From contig SCFE01000002.1 in assembly GCA_004352715.1 (NCBI GenBank), positions 3,846,867 through 3,910,866 of the forward strand: DNA of 64,000 bases. The letters are read 5' to 3'. Origin of the DNA: Hofstenia miamia (lineage: Eukaryota > Xenacoelomorpha > Acoela). Below, one piece after another: positions 9,781-20,961 of this stretch. Positions within the stretch are counted from its first letter, which is position 1. Every line of letters begins with the position of its first letter. The translations under genes and the position numbers were made by a program. The notes below the pieces were generated by a model that worked only from the letters and a program-made list of their open reading frames with translations, did not search any database and was not told where the DNA came from.

Positions 9781-10838
9781 TTTAGAAAATGTTTTTGTGA
9801 TTCTTGCTACCTCGACATCAAAAGGACCTAACAAAAACCAGGATTTACAAAAATTTAGTCACTGAAACAAAGAATTAATAATTTAAAATTAATTCCGGAA
9901 TAGCAACAAATTAAGTTAAACGCTTATTCGTCTCAAAATTCAAATTTGAATGAATATACTGCTCAACAGGTTTTATATACATAATTATTTGCGTCATAAC
10001 TGATTGCCGTATAATGTCAACAAAAGTAGTAGAATCCATAAAATTTCAGAAAATTTAAATCACTCATTAGACGCATATTTTCATTCATTACATAATGCTC
10101 AGTCCAATATCCATGTTACTACAACCTGGCATCTCAATCTATGAATCATATCAAATCCTTTAAGTTATGATTTTACATTGCACTAAAACTTAGTGGTGTA
10201 GCTACGCATTCTGAAATCAATAGGAATCCAAATCCATATAAACTGCCATGCAGATCTTCAATCCAAGCATGATAAGTCCTTTTCCTCATAAATTTCATCA
10301 ATAATTGCATTCACTGAATGTTTAAGCATGGTTTGTCCAATTATTGTATGAATAGTGTCTTGTTGTAGCCCGTTGTTGCTCAACATGAAGCATTTTTTCT
10401 ACTTGACATTGATCTCGCAGCCAATGCATATAAGGCATTGATCTGAACTCCTTTGGATATTTTTTTCAAATATTTTTGAGCTTCTTTGAATCCGTTTCTA
10501 AAATATTGGCAGAAATATTAGTAAATAATTGTTCATAGTGCAAATATGCAGCAGTACTAAATCAGCAAGCGGGCCATTCAATGTCAGTCAAGTTCTGGTA
10601 TTCCAGATAAGCTGACTACTGACTGGTGACAGAAAAACAGACACCTCTATGACTTATAAAACCTTTCCATGTTAAATATGACCTAAAAACCAAGTTCATT
10701 GAAATATGACTTTTATATGACGTTCTGCTCACTCTACTAATAGCTAATGTTCCGATAGTGTTCGTGGAGTGCTCTACTAGACCTATTACTGCTGCCATCA
10801 ATCATTTGGCTATGTTGGCTTCCTAGAGAAAATGTCTT
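9781..10838. other. No assigned gene
   Basis: AT-rich sequence without a long frame. On the minus strand, around 10200-10500, stop-interrupted runs look protein-like (for example VNAIIDEIYEEKDLSCLDW), so a decayed gene or an exon may be present. No family is recognised. Confidence 0.3.
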
Positions 10839-11120
10839 CTACCCTCTCTCGTGAAAGTCTGCGCGCATTGATATAAACAGGAATAAAGTATATAAAAATG
10901 TTGGCATTATTATTAACAAAAGAAAAATAAACAATATATATGAGCAAGAATATGCAACTAAAAAACTATTTCCACCAGAACGACAAAAAACTTGCAGATG
11001 CACTTTTGTTTGCTCCACCACAAACTTCATAATATCTCTTTGGGGTATTTGGTTCCAAACATCGCTTACATCAGTATGCATGGTATCTCGATTCACAGAG
11101 TTCCGGAGCTCTGCAATCAA
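10839..11120 (-). pseudogene. Possible Tc1/mariner transposase C-terminal remnant
   Basis: The first half of this 93-codon frame (AELRNSVNRDTMHTDVSDVW ... FVVEQTKVHLQVFCRSGG) has the spacing of the C-terminal helix of Tc1/mariner transposases, in which a helix of this type is followed by R-x-x-x-C-x-x-x-x-G-G. The second half is hydrophobic and looks like read-through into non-coding DNA. Upstream frames to 11652 are fragmentary. The assignment rests on pattern only. Confidence 0.3.
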
Positions 11121-12358
11121 ACAGGATATGTCCTTGGTCCATCAAGGCTTTGTGCTGACTGTTTTGGAACACTAATTGTTGGATGAAATAGAAGCCTCAT
11201 CATCATGAGATTCGACATTGTCACACTGAAGAGTAGTGATAGTGCTCACATGAAGGAAAAATTTCTTCATCTAATAGGCAGCAGAAGAATCGTCCATCGT
11301 GGGAACATCTTTCGAATAAAACTCTCATCTGCTGTGATAGCACCTGAGCACCTGTTTTTACAACATACCATAAACCATAGAGCTGCAGAACAAATTACCA
11401 TTGCAAACATTTTCGGGGCATGTGATGGTAGATGTTCAAATGAAGTGGGGAGGGTGGTAAACATGAATTACGGTGAAAACAATCCCACCATTTCTTATTG
11501 AGAAATGCTGTTAATCTTGAAAAGCGGGGATGCATATTCACAAAGTCAGCATATTCAGTTGGAGAGAATGGAGGACTTTCTTGCAAATTTTCATTTTCAG
11601 AGCTTTCATGTTCTGTTTTCAGCATTGTAACAGCAGTTAAGTAATCTGTCAAACCTGCAACAAGTGCTGTTGCGACGCCTATCCATTCGAATTAGCTGCT
11701 CAGTCTGATTTTGGAATACTGGGTCTATCACCTTACTGGGTAGATTACTTCACTGCTGTGTTCATTCCTGGCGTCATTCTTGACTTCTTCATAGTAACCG
11801 TGATGGATAATATAAAACAATCCCGTATTCCTTGTACAGATCTTGCAACTATACTTTTGCACCATGTCCTAGCCTATCTCGTTCTGAAAGTTCACAATTT
11901 CTGTTTACTCTATTCATTTTCGGGGAAATGTTTTTAGGCAATACCATGAACTTAATTTATATGCAACCAATCAATAACTGCAGTTAAACAAACAACGCGA
12001 TCAGTGAAATGCAGGCAACTGGATTATTCATAGACTTTTAGAGAAATTTCAACAACTTAAATTACTAACGGCTAATCTGCATAGAACAATTTTTTAGTTT
12101 CTTGACCTTTACTGTGTATGGAAATAGAGTGATCAGTGGCTGTTCATTAAATATTTTCAAAATGTAGCATGGGATTACATCTATACATTGCAACACTCAT
12201 GTTTAGATTCATACCCCGGTATAAACGAGATTAAATAAAGTCGCACCATTCAATAGAAAATACATCTAAACGGGTAGTTATATGCCTAGGAGTCTTTGGA
12301 AAATTAAAAGAAAACTGCTTGGGTAAAACTATGTAGGGAAAATTCTCAAGTAAATTTC
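11121..12358. other. Fragmentary frames, no assigned gene
   Basis: Short minus-strand frames (11267-11464, 11395-11652) may belong to the same decayed transposase region. From about 11650 to 12290 I see nothing recognisable. Confidence 0.3.
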
Positions 12359-12670
12359 ATGACTTACAAGAAAGTAAAAGCTAAGCTGAAAGAATGCACA
12401 AAAACTGAAAAAGAAGCTACTGTGAAGTATTTTTTTCACAGGCTTACACAAGCAAAAGCAAAATGGCGTTATATTAATCGATTTTTAAACATAGAAAAGA
12501 ATAGGAGCAACAATAGAAATGAAATAAACACAAACAATCGTATTTATAGTGACAATAGATTAATCAGCAGGCATTCAAATTCTGTTTTCAAGAAATTAGG
12601 CAAATACACAGGACTACCAAAGAAATTTAAAAATAAAAAGTTTAGAGACAAGTTTCTGCTTCAATTATGA
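12359..12670 (+). pseudogene. LINE linker between endonuclease and RT
   Basis: A 103-codon Lys/Asn-rich frame. The AKAKWRYINRFLN segment resembles the basic linker that precedes the RT in many LINEs. A stop follows, and RT motifs continue out of frame. Confidence 0.45.
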
Positions 12671-12849
12671 CAACAAAACTGCTTTAATGAAAGTTGTGTC
12701 CAAGTTAGAACCTAGCACACCAAGTTGAAGTAGTGGCATTCCTATTTTTATAATTAAGGAATATATAGGATACTTTGCGGATTATTTTTTATTTGCTTGC
12801 AATTTTACATTCCATACTCTATATACCCTCAAATATTTAAAAAAATCCG

Positions 12850-13015
12850 ATGTAACAGAAATGGTGATCACACAGACTGTAAAAACTACAGGCCAATATC
12901 AGTTATCAATCCTGGAGAAACTTTTATGTAACCATTGAATTACTACTTAAAGTTGAAGAATCAATTTGGGTTCCAAGAATTTAGCACTGATTATGCATAT
13001 GATCGTTAGTGGAGA
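12850..13015 (+). pseudogene. LINE RT, finger motif (NYRPIS)
   Basis: In one frame the sequence reads NGDHTDCKNYRPISVINPG, the classic start of a LINE RT domain. After a frameshift come QFGFQEF and a Ser-Thr-Asp-Tyr-Ala helix. The block ends at the N at 13016 and is repeated at 13325-13480. Confidence 0.7.
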
Positions 13016-13324
13016 NGATCGTGTTTCGGCTCGTGTTGGGTGCAGTGATTCGTATTCGTGTTGTGCTTTAATTTATCGTGTCAATATTCCTGTTTTTCGG
13101 TTTTTATTATCCAATTCTAAAATATCTACTAATTTTGTAGCTTCAAATCGAAAAAAGGCCAAGTTCCGTTATGCAATACAATACTCGACGATAGGATACT
13201 CGTTCTGCAATTAAGAGTTAGGATTAGGTAGGACAACAAAAGTATTTTTTTTCTGAAAAATAAATTCGTGTTTTTTCTTGTTCAGCAGTGTTGTTTGTTC
13301 GGAAAATTCGTGTTCGTGTTTGTN

Positions 13325-13505
13325 ATGGTGATCACACAGACTGTAAAAACTACAGGCCAATATCAGTTATCAATCCTGGAGAAACTTTTATGTAACCATT
13401 GAATTACTACTTAAAGTTGAAGAATCAATTTGGGTTCCAAGAATTTAGCACTGATTATGCATATGATCGTTAGTGGAGAGCACAAGATATTACTTAAACA
13501 AGAAT
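13325..13505 (+). pseudogene. LINE RT finger motif, second copy
   Basis: 13325-13480 repeats 12859-13014 almost exactly after the single N at 13324, then continues into sequence absent from the first copy. Interpreted as the true continuation of the locus, with the first copy being a contig-end overlap. Confidence 0.6.
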
Positions 13506-13515
13506 GTCTGTAGTA

Positions 13516-13890
13516 GAGGTGTGCAATCGTGACACGAACTAGATCGTGTTTCGGCTCGTGTTGGGTGCAGTGATTCGTGTTCGTGTTGTACTTCAATTTA
13601 TCGTGTCAATATTCGTGTTTTTCGGTTTTTATTATCCAATTCTAAAATATGTACTAATTTTGTAGCTTCAAATCGAAAAAAGGCCAAGTTCCGTTATGCA
13701 ATACAATACTCGACGATAGGATACTCGTTCTGCAATTAAGAGTTAGGATTAGGTAGGACAACAAAAGTATTTTTTTTCTGAAAAATAAATTCGTGTTTTT
13801 TCTTGTTCAGCAGTGTTGTTTGTTCGGAAAATTCGTGTTCGAGTCGTGTTGGCTTTTCAAACAAATTTCGTGTTCGTGTTCGTGTTTGTA
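13516..13890. mobile_element. Short non-autonomous element inserted into the LINE RT
   Basis: A 375-bp block rich in GTTCGTGTT and CACGAAC motifs separates LINE RT blocks. It is flanked by GTCTGTAGTA (13506-13515) and GTCTGCAGTA (13891-13900), a 10-bp target duplication with one mismatch. If an 8-bp duplication is assumed, the ends become TAGAGGTGTG and a TACAAACACG complement, which would suit a hAT-type MITE. The class is unresolved. Contig 13017-13323 is a second version of the same block. Confidence 0.6.
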
Positions 13891-13895
13891 GTCTG

Positions 13896-13985
13896 CAGTA
13901 CTGTGGTGATGCTTGATTTAAGCAAAACATTTGATTGCATAGATTATAAAATTCTCAATCTGAAACTTCAACATCTCGAGAACTA
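13896..13985 (+). pseudogene. LINE RT motif A
   Basis: The frame reads VVMLDLSKTFDCIDYKILN. The first catalytic Asp of RT lies in LDLSKTFDCID. It follows the inserted element directly. Confidence 0.8.
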
Positions 13986-14599
13986 ACAAACCATTTACAG
14001 AGAGTTAAAGTTAATAATACATTCTCAAACTACGTTAAAACGAATAAAGACCAGAAATTTCAGTCCAATCATTGCCACTAATCAATTGCAATACATCATT
14101 ATTGATACTAAATAATATTTTAATCAAACAGATTAAATAGGAATAATGAAGACAATTTATAATTTTTTCCACAGAAATACAAAAATAATTGCAGGCAAAA
14201 TCACTTTAAATGTCTCTGATGCCACAGTAGAAATAGATAACAATCTGGCATATTAAAGCTTTATAAATCAGAAACGTGGCAACATGACCAATGATGTGCA
14301 ATGTCTAAGACACATGAGAGAGATCCCTGCTGGCAGACAGTTGAGATATGCATTGTTAATGATCCACTTCATGTATGCTTGCGTTCTTTTATTGGAGATG
14401 AGCCCAGAAAAAACAGATCAACAGAGTGTTGAATTGATCCATAAAACTATATCGGTTGAAGAAACACCAAACTAGTGAAAAAGAGCATAATTTACATATT
14501 TTGTCACCTATTTACTACATCAACTTTGCATTTATAGTAAAACTGTTTAAGTAATTACCAAATTATCGACTTCAGTGTGTTTCCTTAGCAAATATGTAG

Positions 14600-14745
14600 C
14601 TCAAAACCAACGTATGGAATAAAGCATTTACATAATCTATCATAAAATAATGGAATAACCAACCACAACGCATACGGCAAGCTCCAAATCTGAAAGCCCT
14701 TAAGAGATTACTCAGAGAATATATTAGCCACGCCAATATCGATTT
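14600..14745 (+). pseudogene. LINE C-terminal segment
   Basis: The frame reads WNNQPQRIRQAPNLKALKRL, a form of the W-N-x-L-P-x-x-I-R-x-A-P motif found near the end of many LINE ORF2 proteins. Confidence 0.6.
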
Positions 14746-14916
14746 GGTTACTCGGAGCATAATAATTCTTTGCGAAATATACCATTAGAAAAATTTAATG
14801 GCGAAAAATGGTGTAATGCATGAATTTTTTAGTAAATATTAAATAGTGAATCGAGTATCGTTTTATAATATTCTTAAGTGTTTATTGTTGTTTTTTGTAC
14901 GTTTTATATATATATA

Positions 14917-15119
14917 NNNNNNNNNNNNNNNNNNNNNNNNNNNNNNNNNNNNNNNNNNNNNNNNNNNNNNNNNNNNNNNNNNNNNNNNNNNNNNNNNNNN
15001 NNNNNNNNNNNNNNNNNNNNNNNNNNNNNNNNNNNNNNNNNNNNNNNNNNNNNNNNNNNNNNNNNNNNNNNNNNNNNNNNNNNNNNNNNNNNNNNNNNNN
15101 NNNNNNNNNNNNNNNNNNN
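14917..15119. other. Assembly gap (203 N) inside a (TA)n tract
   Basis: TA repeats flank both sides (up to 14916 and from 15120), so the gap is probably an unresolved microsatellite. Confidence 0.95.
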
Positions 15120-15150
<31 letters not shown>

Positions 15151-15153
<3 letters not shown>

Positions 15154-15506
15154 TTGTAGAAAACTAAAAATATTTTATGTATACATATTCCGAGTGTCTA
15201 CACTCATCGTCAGTACAAAATAACAAAATACAAATTTTATATTAAAATTGTAATTCGCAGACCTTATACGATATTTAATCTTTGACTTAGTTTTTTATTT
15301 AATAGATTCTCCTTAGTTTCTTTTATGAATACTGTATAGTTTCTGCAATTTTTGTATGCTTGGTGTTCATTTCCTCTGAGGTGCATGTCAATGACAATAT
15401 ATTTCGGATTGAAGATGACCTCGCATACGCTCTGAAATTCTGTATTCCAATTGTCTTTTCGTTTCCCTAATGTATGAACTTTCACATTCATCGCATTTAT
15501 AATTGT
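15151..15506 (-). mobile_element. Penelope-like element, 3' fragment, copy C
   Basis: Bounded by TA tracts at 15120-15150 and 15507-15523. The minus strand encodes YKCDECESSYIRETKRQL (YIG changed to YIR), with a stop soon after, followed in another frame by further endonuclease sequence. It lies head-to-tail with copy D. Confidence 0.7.
15186..15213 (-). ncRNA. Hammerhead-like motif, divergent, copy C
   Basis: The minus strand reads CTGACGA, then a hairpin GAGTG-TAGA-CACTC, then GGAAT. CUGANGA is intact (N7 may vary) and stem II is perfect, but the GAAA box is altered to GGAA, so cleavage is doubtful. Confidence 0.3.
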
Positions 15507-15549
15507 ATATATATATATATATTCATTTTTAAACGCTATGAAAAATATA

Positions 15550-15580
15550 GACCGGTTTCGATTCGGAAAATCATCATCAG
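15550..15580 (-). ncRNA. Hammerhead-like ribozyme motif, copy D (best preserved)
   Basis: The minus strand reads CTGATGA, T, a hairpin GATTTTCCGAATC, then GAAACCGGTC. CUGAUGA, GAAAC and a palindromic CCGG followed by TC give both core boxes plus a GUC-type cleavage triplet with a very short stem III. It lies about 73 bases after the GIY-YIG stop, the same spacing as copies A and B. Confidence 0.5.
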
Positions 15581-15652
15581 TAACAAATATGCGGGGGAAA
15601 TAAATATTTACAATTGACTACACTATTATAATACAAAATTACTGCATGCACA

Positions 15653-16129
15653 CTAAAATAAATTTAATGTTATCATGCTTTGTTGCTTATTTAGTAAGTG
15701 ATGTTTCTTTGTTTGCTTGATGATTAAAGCTTCACCTATTTTAGGATGTTTTGTTCTTAGTTGTATGTAAAAATTCTTTTCTTTAGCTTGGTGTTCATGC
15801 ATAAATATTTCTGATCTTAGGTGTCCGTTAATATGCTCCTTCATTCTTGTTACCAAATGTCGTTTTGTTTCCCCGACGTATGATTTTTCACAATCATCAC
15901 ATTTATAATTGTAGACAACAGAGGAAACTAAATTCTTTGGAATTGGATCTTTATTTTGGAACATATCTTTAGTTTTATACGATGTAAATATAGGAACGAT
16001 CTTTGTCCATTTTAAATTTGTATTCATGGTTGTTATTTTCTTTTTTAAACTTTGAATTTGGTTACATACATAAGGAAGCTTTAAATATACATTGATCTTG
16101 GTTTCATCAAGCTTTTCTATTGTATTGTC
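15653..16129 (-). CDS. GIY-YIG endonuclease with RT linker of a Penelope-like element, copy D
   Basis: An open frame of about 159 codons. It begins with linker sequence containing VYLKLPYVCNQIQSLKKKI, then KIVPIFTSYKTKDMF, then the endonuclease with SSVVYNYKCDDC and SYVGETKRHLVTRMKEH. The GIY-YIG halves are VVY and YVG; a CxxC lies between them. The family is the same as copy A but clearly diverged. The RT catalytic core is absent. Confidence 0.82.
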   Translation of the reverse strand, partial: DNTIEKLDETKINVYLKLPYVCNQIQSLKKKITTMNTNLKWTKIVPIFTSYKTKDMFQNKDPIPKNLVSSVVYNYKCDDCEKSYVGETKRHLVTRMKEHINGHLRSEIFMHEHQAKEKNFYIQLRTKHPKIGEALIIKQTKKHHLLNKQQSMITLNLF

Positions 16130-16147
16130 NTATATATATATATATAT

Positions 16148-16879
16148 AGTACTGGCCAAAAGTTACGGAACAGTAACCTGTATAAAGCGTATTTTATGCT
16201 ATTTCCTAGGAAACTCCGTAAAATTCCTGGAATTCCCAATTTTTTCTTAGAATTTAAAACAGATTCATTTAGCCTATCAAATTAACACAACTTTAGATTT
16301 ACACACAAAACATTTTCACTGAAAAAGCACTATCATTATAGTTTGAAACATGGTCCGTGGTAGTGAAATTTCACGAACAAAGCATGCTCAAATTCATAAC
16401 TTGTACGAGAAGGGGTACAATTATCGCGCTATAGCTGTTAGAATGGGCGGTATCCAGTAGTGTTACAACTGGAAAATTTTTCCTGTAGCAAGCAGTCTGG
16501 AAGTGCAGAATGTATCAACATGCACCATTAGGCGTCGATTGAATACTACCTTTGTCCTTCCATCGTCCAAACCGGCAGCCAAACCCCGATTGTCTTCAAA
16601 GAACATTTGAGACCGGTTGCACTTCTGCAGGCAATACCAACACTACACCCGTGAGATGTGGCATTAAGTAATGTTTAGTGACGAATCCAAGATTTGCCAG
16701 TTTACATCATACCGAAGAATCAACATACGTTACACGCAACAAACTGTCCGCTCAGCACCTTCTGTGATGATTTGGAGTGTCATAACTGCGAATGGGCGTA
16801 CTGGTCTGCATTTTGTTCCTCAAAACGAGACAGTCACAGCCAACGCCTACCTCAAAAAAATTCAGGAGAAAGTTCCAAT
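16148..16879 (+). mobile_element. Tc1-like DNA transposon, 5' part, cut by gap
   Basis: It begins in a TA tract with GTACTGGCCAAAAGTTACGG, a typical Tc1-family terminal inverted repeat. The transposase follows from 16350. The 3' end is lost in the gap 16880-17612. Confidence 0.75.
16350..16879 (+). pseudogene. Tc1-like transposase, broken
   Basis: It starts MVRGSEISRTKHAQIHNLYE with the helix-turn-helix segment YNYRAIAVRMG, stops after about 37 codons, and resumes in other frames: CTIRRRLN (second HTH), then FSDESKICQF, where the Asp is the second-exon catalytic position of the D-E-S-K motif, and SAPSVMIWSVITANGRTGLH. These are hallmark Tc1 motifs. Several frameshifts make it inactive; the last catalytic residue lies in the gap. 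Confidence 0.8.
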
Positions 16880-17612
16880 NNNNNNNNNNNNNNNNNNNNN
16901 NNNNNNNNNNNNNNNNNNNNNNNNNNNNNNNNNNNNNNNNNNNNNNNNNNNNNNNNNNNNNNNNNNNNNNNNNNNNNNNNNNNNNNNNNNNNNNNNNNNN
17001 NNNNNNNNNNNNNNNNNNNNNNNNNNNNNNNNNNNNNNNNNNNNNNNNNNNNNNNNNNNNNNNNNNNNNNNNNNNNNNNNNNNNNNNNNNNNNNNNNNNN
17101 NNNNNNNNNNNNNNNNNNNNNNNNNNNNNNNNNNNNNNNNNNNNNNNNNNNNNNNNNNNNNNNNNNNNNNNNNNNNNNNNNNNNNNNNNNNNNNNNNNNN
17201 NNNNNNNNNNNNNNNNNNNNNNNNNNNNNNNNNNNNNNNNNNNNNNNNNNNNNNNNNNNNNNNNNNNNNNNNNNNNNNNNNNNNNNNNNNNNNNNNNNNN
17301 NNNNNNNNNNNNNNNNNNNNNNNNNNNNNNNNNNNNNNNNNNNNNNNNNNNNNNNNNNNNNNNNNNNNNNNNNNNNNNNNNNNNNNNNNNNNNNNNNNNN
17401 NNNNNNNNNNNNNNNNNNNNNNNNNNNNNNNNNNNNNNNNNNNNNNNNNNNNNNNNNNNNNNNNNNNNNNNNNNNNNNNNNNNNNNNNNNNNNNNNNNNN
17501 NNNNNNNNNNNNNNNNNNNNNNNNNNNNNNNNNNNNNNNNNNNNNNNNNNNNNNNNNNNNNNNNNNNNNNNNNNNNNNNNNNNNNNNNNNNNNNNNNNNN
17601 NNNNNNNNNNNN
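16880..17612. other. Assembly gap (733 N)
   Basis: It separates the Tc1-like transposase from a TA tract at 17613-17632. Confidence 0.98.
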
Positions 17613-17632
17613 ATATATATATATATATATAT

Positions 17633-19573
17633 AGGGTATGTTCTAAATCATTTTCGATGTTCTTGATAGCAATAGATATAAAAACATTTTTATAAATTTT
17701 TGCACGGGTTTGACTCAAAAATTTTAAAAAAATCTTTTATGCAGAATTTGTAAAATTTGAAAATTTTCTAAAAATCATGATGAAGATCACTCGTTTGTCA
17801 TTAAAATGATGTTTTAAATTTCTGAAACTAGCACTATATTTTTCATTAGTTCTTCAGTTTTATTGTTTAACTGTTACCCATTTTAATTAAAGTTGCTCAC
17901 ATTAGCAATTAACTCTATCTATTGTATTTTAGTGCGCGTTGTTTTCGATTATAAAAAGTTGTATTCTTGTATACAAATTTTATAATTCCATATTAAATCA
18001 TTTAATTAAAAGATTGATTCTTAAAAACTCCCAACAATTGGACATAAAAAATATATAAAATAAAAAAATTGCATATCGTTGGCTAAGAGCAAATTTTCTT
18101 AAAATCGAGTTTTTCCCCCTTAAGCATACTATCTAATTGCTGGATTACTTTCTAAATAAAGCTTATATCACTATAAGCCAGAAACAGCAATACCAAAACA
18201 AATTATCAGTAATGAACCCCAACCCTGAACCCTTGATTCCATATTTTCTGATTTCATGGCCGAAGGTATAGAATGGGGTACACGCGGAAAAAATAAACAC
18301 TAATATAGGATAAAAAACGATTAGAAATGCATTAACATATGTAAAAAGTTTGAAAAATAATAGAAATAGACTGATAACTTTGCATAATTAACCAAATTCG
18401 TAGCACGCGGTATATATTTAAGCCCAGACAACTTGAAATTCATGAAATAATTAACAATAATGAAGCAAATTACAGGATCTAAAAGTATATTCATGCAAAG
18501 CTATACATTTTTAGTGTAAACAAAGTACTTCTTACTTGCAACCGCTTTGCATTCTCAGCGAATTTTGTCTCCCAATTTGTATTTATTTCACATTTTATTA
18601 ACCAATTAGTAAAACAGAATTTATGGCTAACGTGACTGCATTGCATAAATTTCATACATTGTACAGTATCGGCTGGGTGTAATTACCATGGAAAAGTCGA
18701 TATGCAATTATTACTGAAAATTCAAATAAATTGACTCAACGTGTTATATGCATTAAGTATAACGTATAGAATTATATATTTCCATACTTATATTGAACAT
18801 GCACGAGCATTTAACTTGTCTTGCACCTAACAGCATGTAGTTCCTCTTCGCATAATTCTAAAGCAATGGATTTCACAATTTTGACAATTAACGGGAAAGG
18901 ATGCAGTCCTAAAATTCACAGAAGTATACGCAAAATGCAAATTCAAAAACTGCCTATAAGAGAAGTGCACATTCATACAAACGTTAAAGTCTTCTGCGGA
19001 TATACGTTAGGAGTTAATGCTAAATGAAAGGCATGGATTCCAATTAATTGACATTCCGAGGAATTGGACTGACATGTAACAGTAGACTGATGACTTCCAG
19101 ATCTTCAATGTTAGTATTAAATACACAATGGAATGATTTCATATCTTGAAATGGTTCGGACGTGAAGTAAGCCCATGCTGTTTCCATCACAGTAATTTTT
19201 TACGTTACTCTCGGGGAGACATAGAGGCAACCCTGTCAACGTAGATGTGTTTTCAGGATAACGCAGATGGTGGACAAGTACTCAATTTCAACTGTTGACG
19301 ATTCGGACGTTCGCCTTTATTAGTCAAAGCGGTTTTACGAGAAGCCACCTTGTTCCAGGATGGTTCAGAATATATAGGCTCAGCTTCACCCTAGCCGCCT
19401 ACTGATGGTCCATTTAGGACGCCAGTATCAGTACCATCAGTAGTCACAGTGGGTAGAGATGCAGGTAGTCAGTGATTTCACTTGGTCTTAGAGCTGCTTC
19501 ACAGAGTAAACCAGGTCTCCGAGATTCAAGGAGGTCAGAAGTGTATTTGAGAGCTCTGGGACTAAGGCATTTA
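17633..19573. other. No assigned gene
   Basis: AT-rich. A 68-codon plus frame (18821-19027) has no recognisable family. A sequence near 18265 (GGTATAGAATGGGGTACACG) recurs in inverted form near 21061. Confidence 0.4.
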
Positions 19574-19628
19574 TTATATCCTTAATGATACTCCGAGTTG
19601 TTTCAGTTTTGTTATGCTAGAAATTAAA

Positions 19629-19943
19629 TTAGTGAACAATTTCACCCGATATGATGTCCTTGCAATTGTAGCAATACCATCTACATCCTTTAATCGCAGC
19701 CAGGTAGGGATATGCTTCTTTCGGAATATTCGTACAAATCCTGTGGAACCATGTCGTGCATTGGTCGCAGCCAATTGCCTCCTCACGTTTGTGAACGTCT
19801 TGACCGCATTTACTACATTTAGTCACCGCATTTAGTTTGACATTTTGACCTTTAGATTGACTCATCGTTCGTGGTTTTGAGTCGGTCGTCACCATTTCAA
19901 ATACTAAAACTAATAAACTGTATAATAAACGGCGTATGCCCAT
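19629..19943 (-). pseudogene. PHD-finger fragment, probably LINE ORF1
   Basis: A 104-codon frame with a full PHD pattern: CSKC, GCDQC, WFHRIC and WYCYNC, giving the C4-H-C3 zinc ligand set with the Trp before the last Cys pair. PHD fingers of this size, preceded by a short polar leader, occur in ORF1 of CR1/L2-like LINEs, and a helical segment (LVPELSNTLLTSL) follows in another frame near 19560. A host PHD protein exon is the alternative, but the shifted continuation argues for a dead LINE ORF1. Confidence 0.6.
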
Positions 19944-20443
19944 GACTACAACCCTGTTAACGCGTTATTCTACTATGATTTACTCAAATCCTCATTGCTT
20001 AGTAGATCTTGTCAAAGCAGAATGAGACGAAATCTAAATTGGTCTCCAATCATTCGAATACTGATTGTAATTTATTATTTATGTTCTTAATGTGAACTAA
20101 AAAGGAGCGATGTAAATTTTCATAAAAATTTAATCAAACGGTCACTAATTTATACACAAAAAAATTCTACATTAAATTATGTACTCAAGAAATCGTATAT
20201 ATGGGTTGTTATAATAATACGAGTAAACAAATTAATTCATATTAATATATTTATATTTTTACCACAATGTATTTGGAAATTTCACCTAAAACAAGGACTT
20301 GAATTACACTAAAAATGCATAGATTTGCAAAAATGTACTTTTATATCTTGCAATTTGTTTAATAGATAATAATTTTTTAGGAATTCAGAGTTTTTCGTGC
20401 TATTGTCCTGATATATATACCGCGTGTTAGGGTTGGGTTATCG

Positions 20444-20479
<36 letters not shown>

Positions 20480-20940
20480 NNNNNNNNNNNNNNNNNNNNN
20501 NNNNNNNNNNNNNNNNNNNNNNNNNNNNNNNNNNNNNNNNNNNNNNNNNNNNNNNNNNNNNNNNNNNNNNNNNNNNNNNNNNNNNNNNNNNNNNNNNNNN
20601 NNNNNNNNNNNNNNNNNNNNNNNNNNNNNNNNNNNNNNNNNNNNNNNNNNNNNNNNNNNNNNNNNNNNNNNNNNNNNNNNNNNNNNNNNNNNNNNNNNNN
20701 NNNNNNNNNNNNNNNNNNNNNNNNNNNNNNNNNNNNNNNNNNNNNNNNNNNNNNNNNNNNNNNNNNNNNNNNNNNNNNNNNNNNNNNNNNNNNNNNNNNN
20801 NNNNNNNNNNNNNNNNNNNNNNNNNNNNNNNNNNNNNNNNNNNNNNNNNNNNNNNNNNNNNNNNNNNNNNNNNNNNNNNNNNNNNNNNNNNNNNNNNNNN
20901 NNNNNNNNNNNNNNNNNNNNNNNNNNNNNNNNNNNNNNNN
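20480..20940. other. Assembly gap (461 N) inside a (TA)n tract
   Basis: TA repeats lie at 20446-20477 and 20941-20961 on either side. Confidence 0.98.
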
Positions 20941-20961
20941 TATATATATATATATATATAT

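Larger units (their letters stand above)
12359..14745 (+). mobile_element. Decayed non-LTR retrotransposon (LINE)
   Basis: Plus-strand pieces occur in LINE order: a basic linker ORF (12359-12670), the RT finger region with a CKNYRPISVI motif (about 12870), motif A with LDLSKTFDCID (about 13905), and a C-terminal WNNQPQRIRQAPNL segment (about 14640). The spacing and motifs fit a Jockey/CR1/RTE-like LINE; the clade is not resolved. Stops and frameshifts are frequent. Two single-N joins duplicate part of the RT. Confidence 0.75.
15524..16146 (-). mobile_element. Penelope-like element, 3' fragment, copy D
   Basis: About 620 bp between TA tracts at 15507-15523 and 16131-16147. It is longer than the other copies and includes part of the RT-endonuclease linker. 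The single N at 16130 lies at its 5' end. Confidence 0.8.

Noticed and set aside
14846-15223. Open frames through TA tracts and N runs (also at 16671-17718, 20424-21029, 59134-60300, 61209-61717, 62271-63687)
   Set aside because: They are open only because N is read as any residue and TA repeats read as Tyr-Ile; there is no real coding evidence in them.
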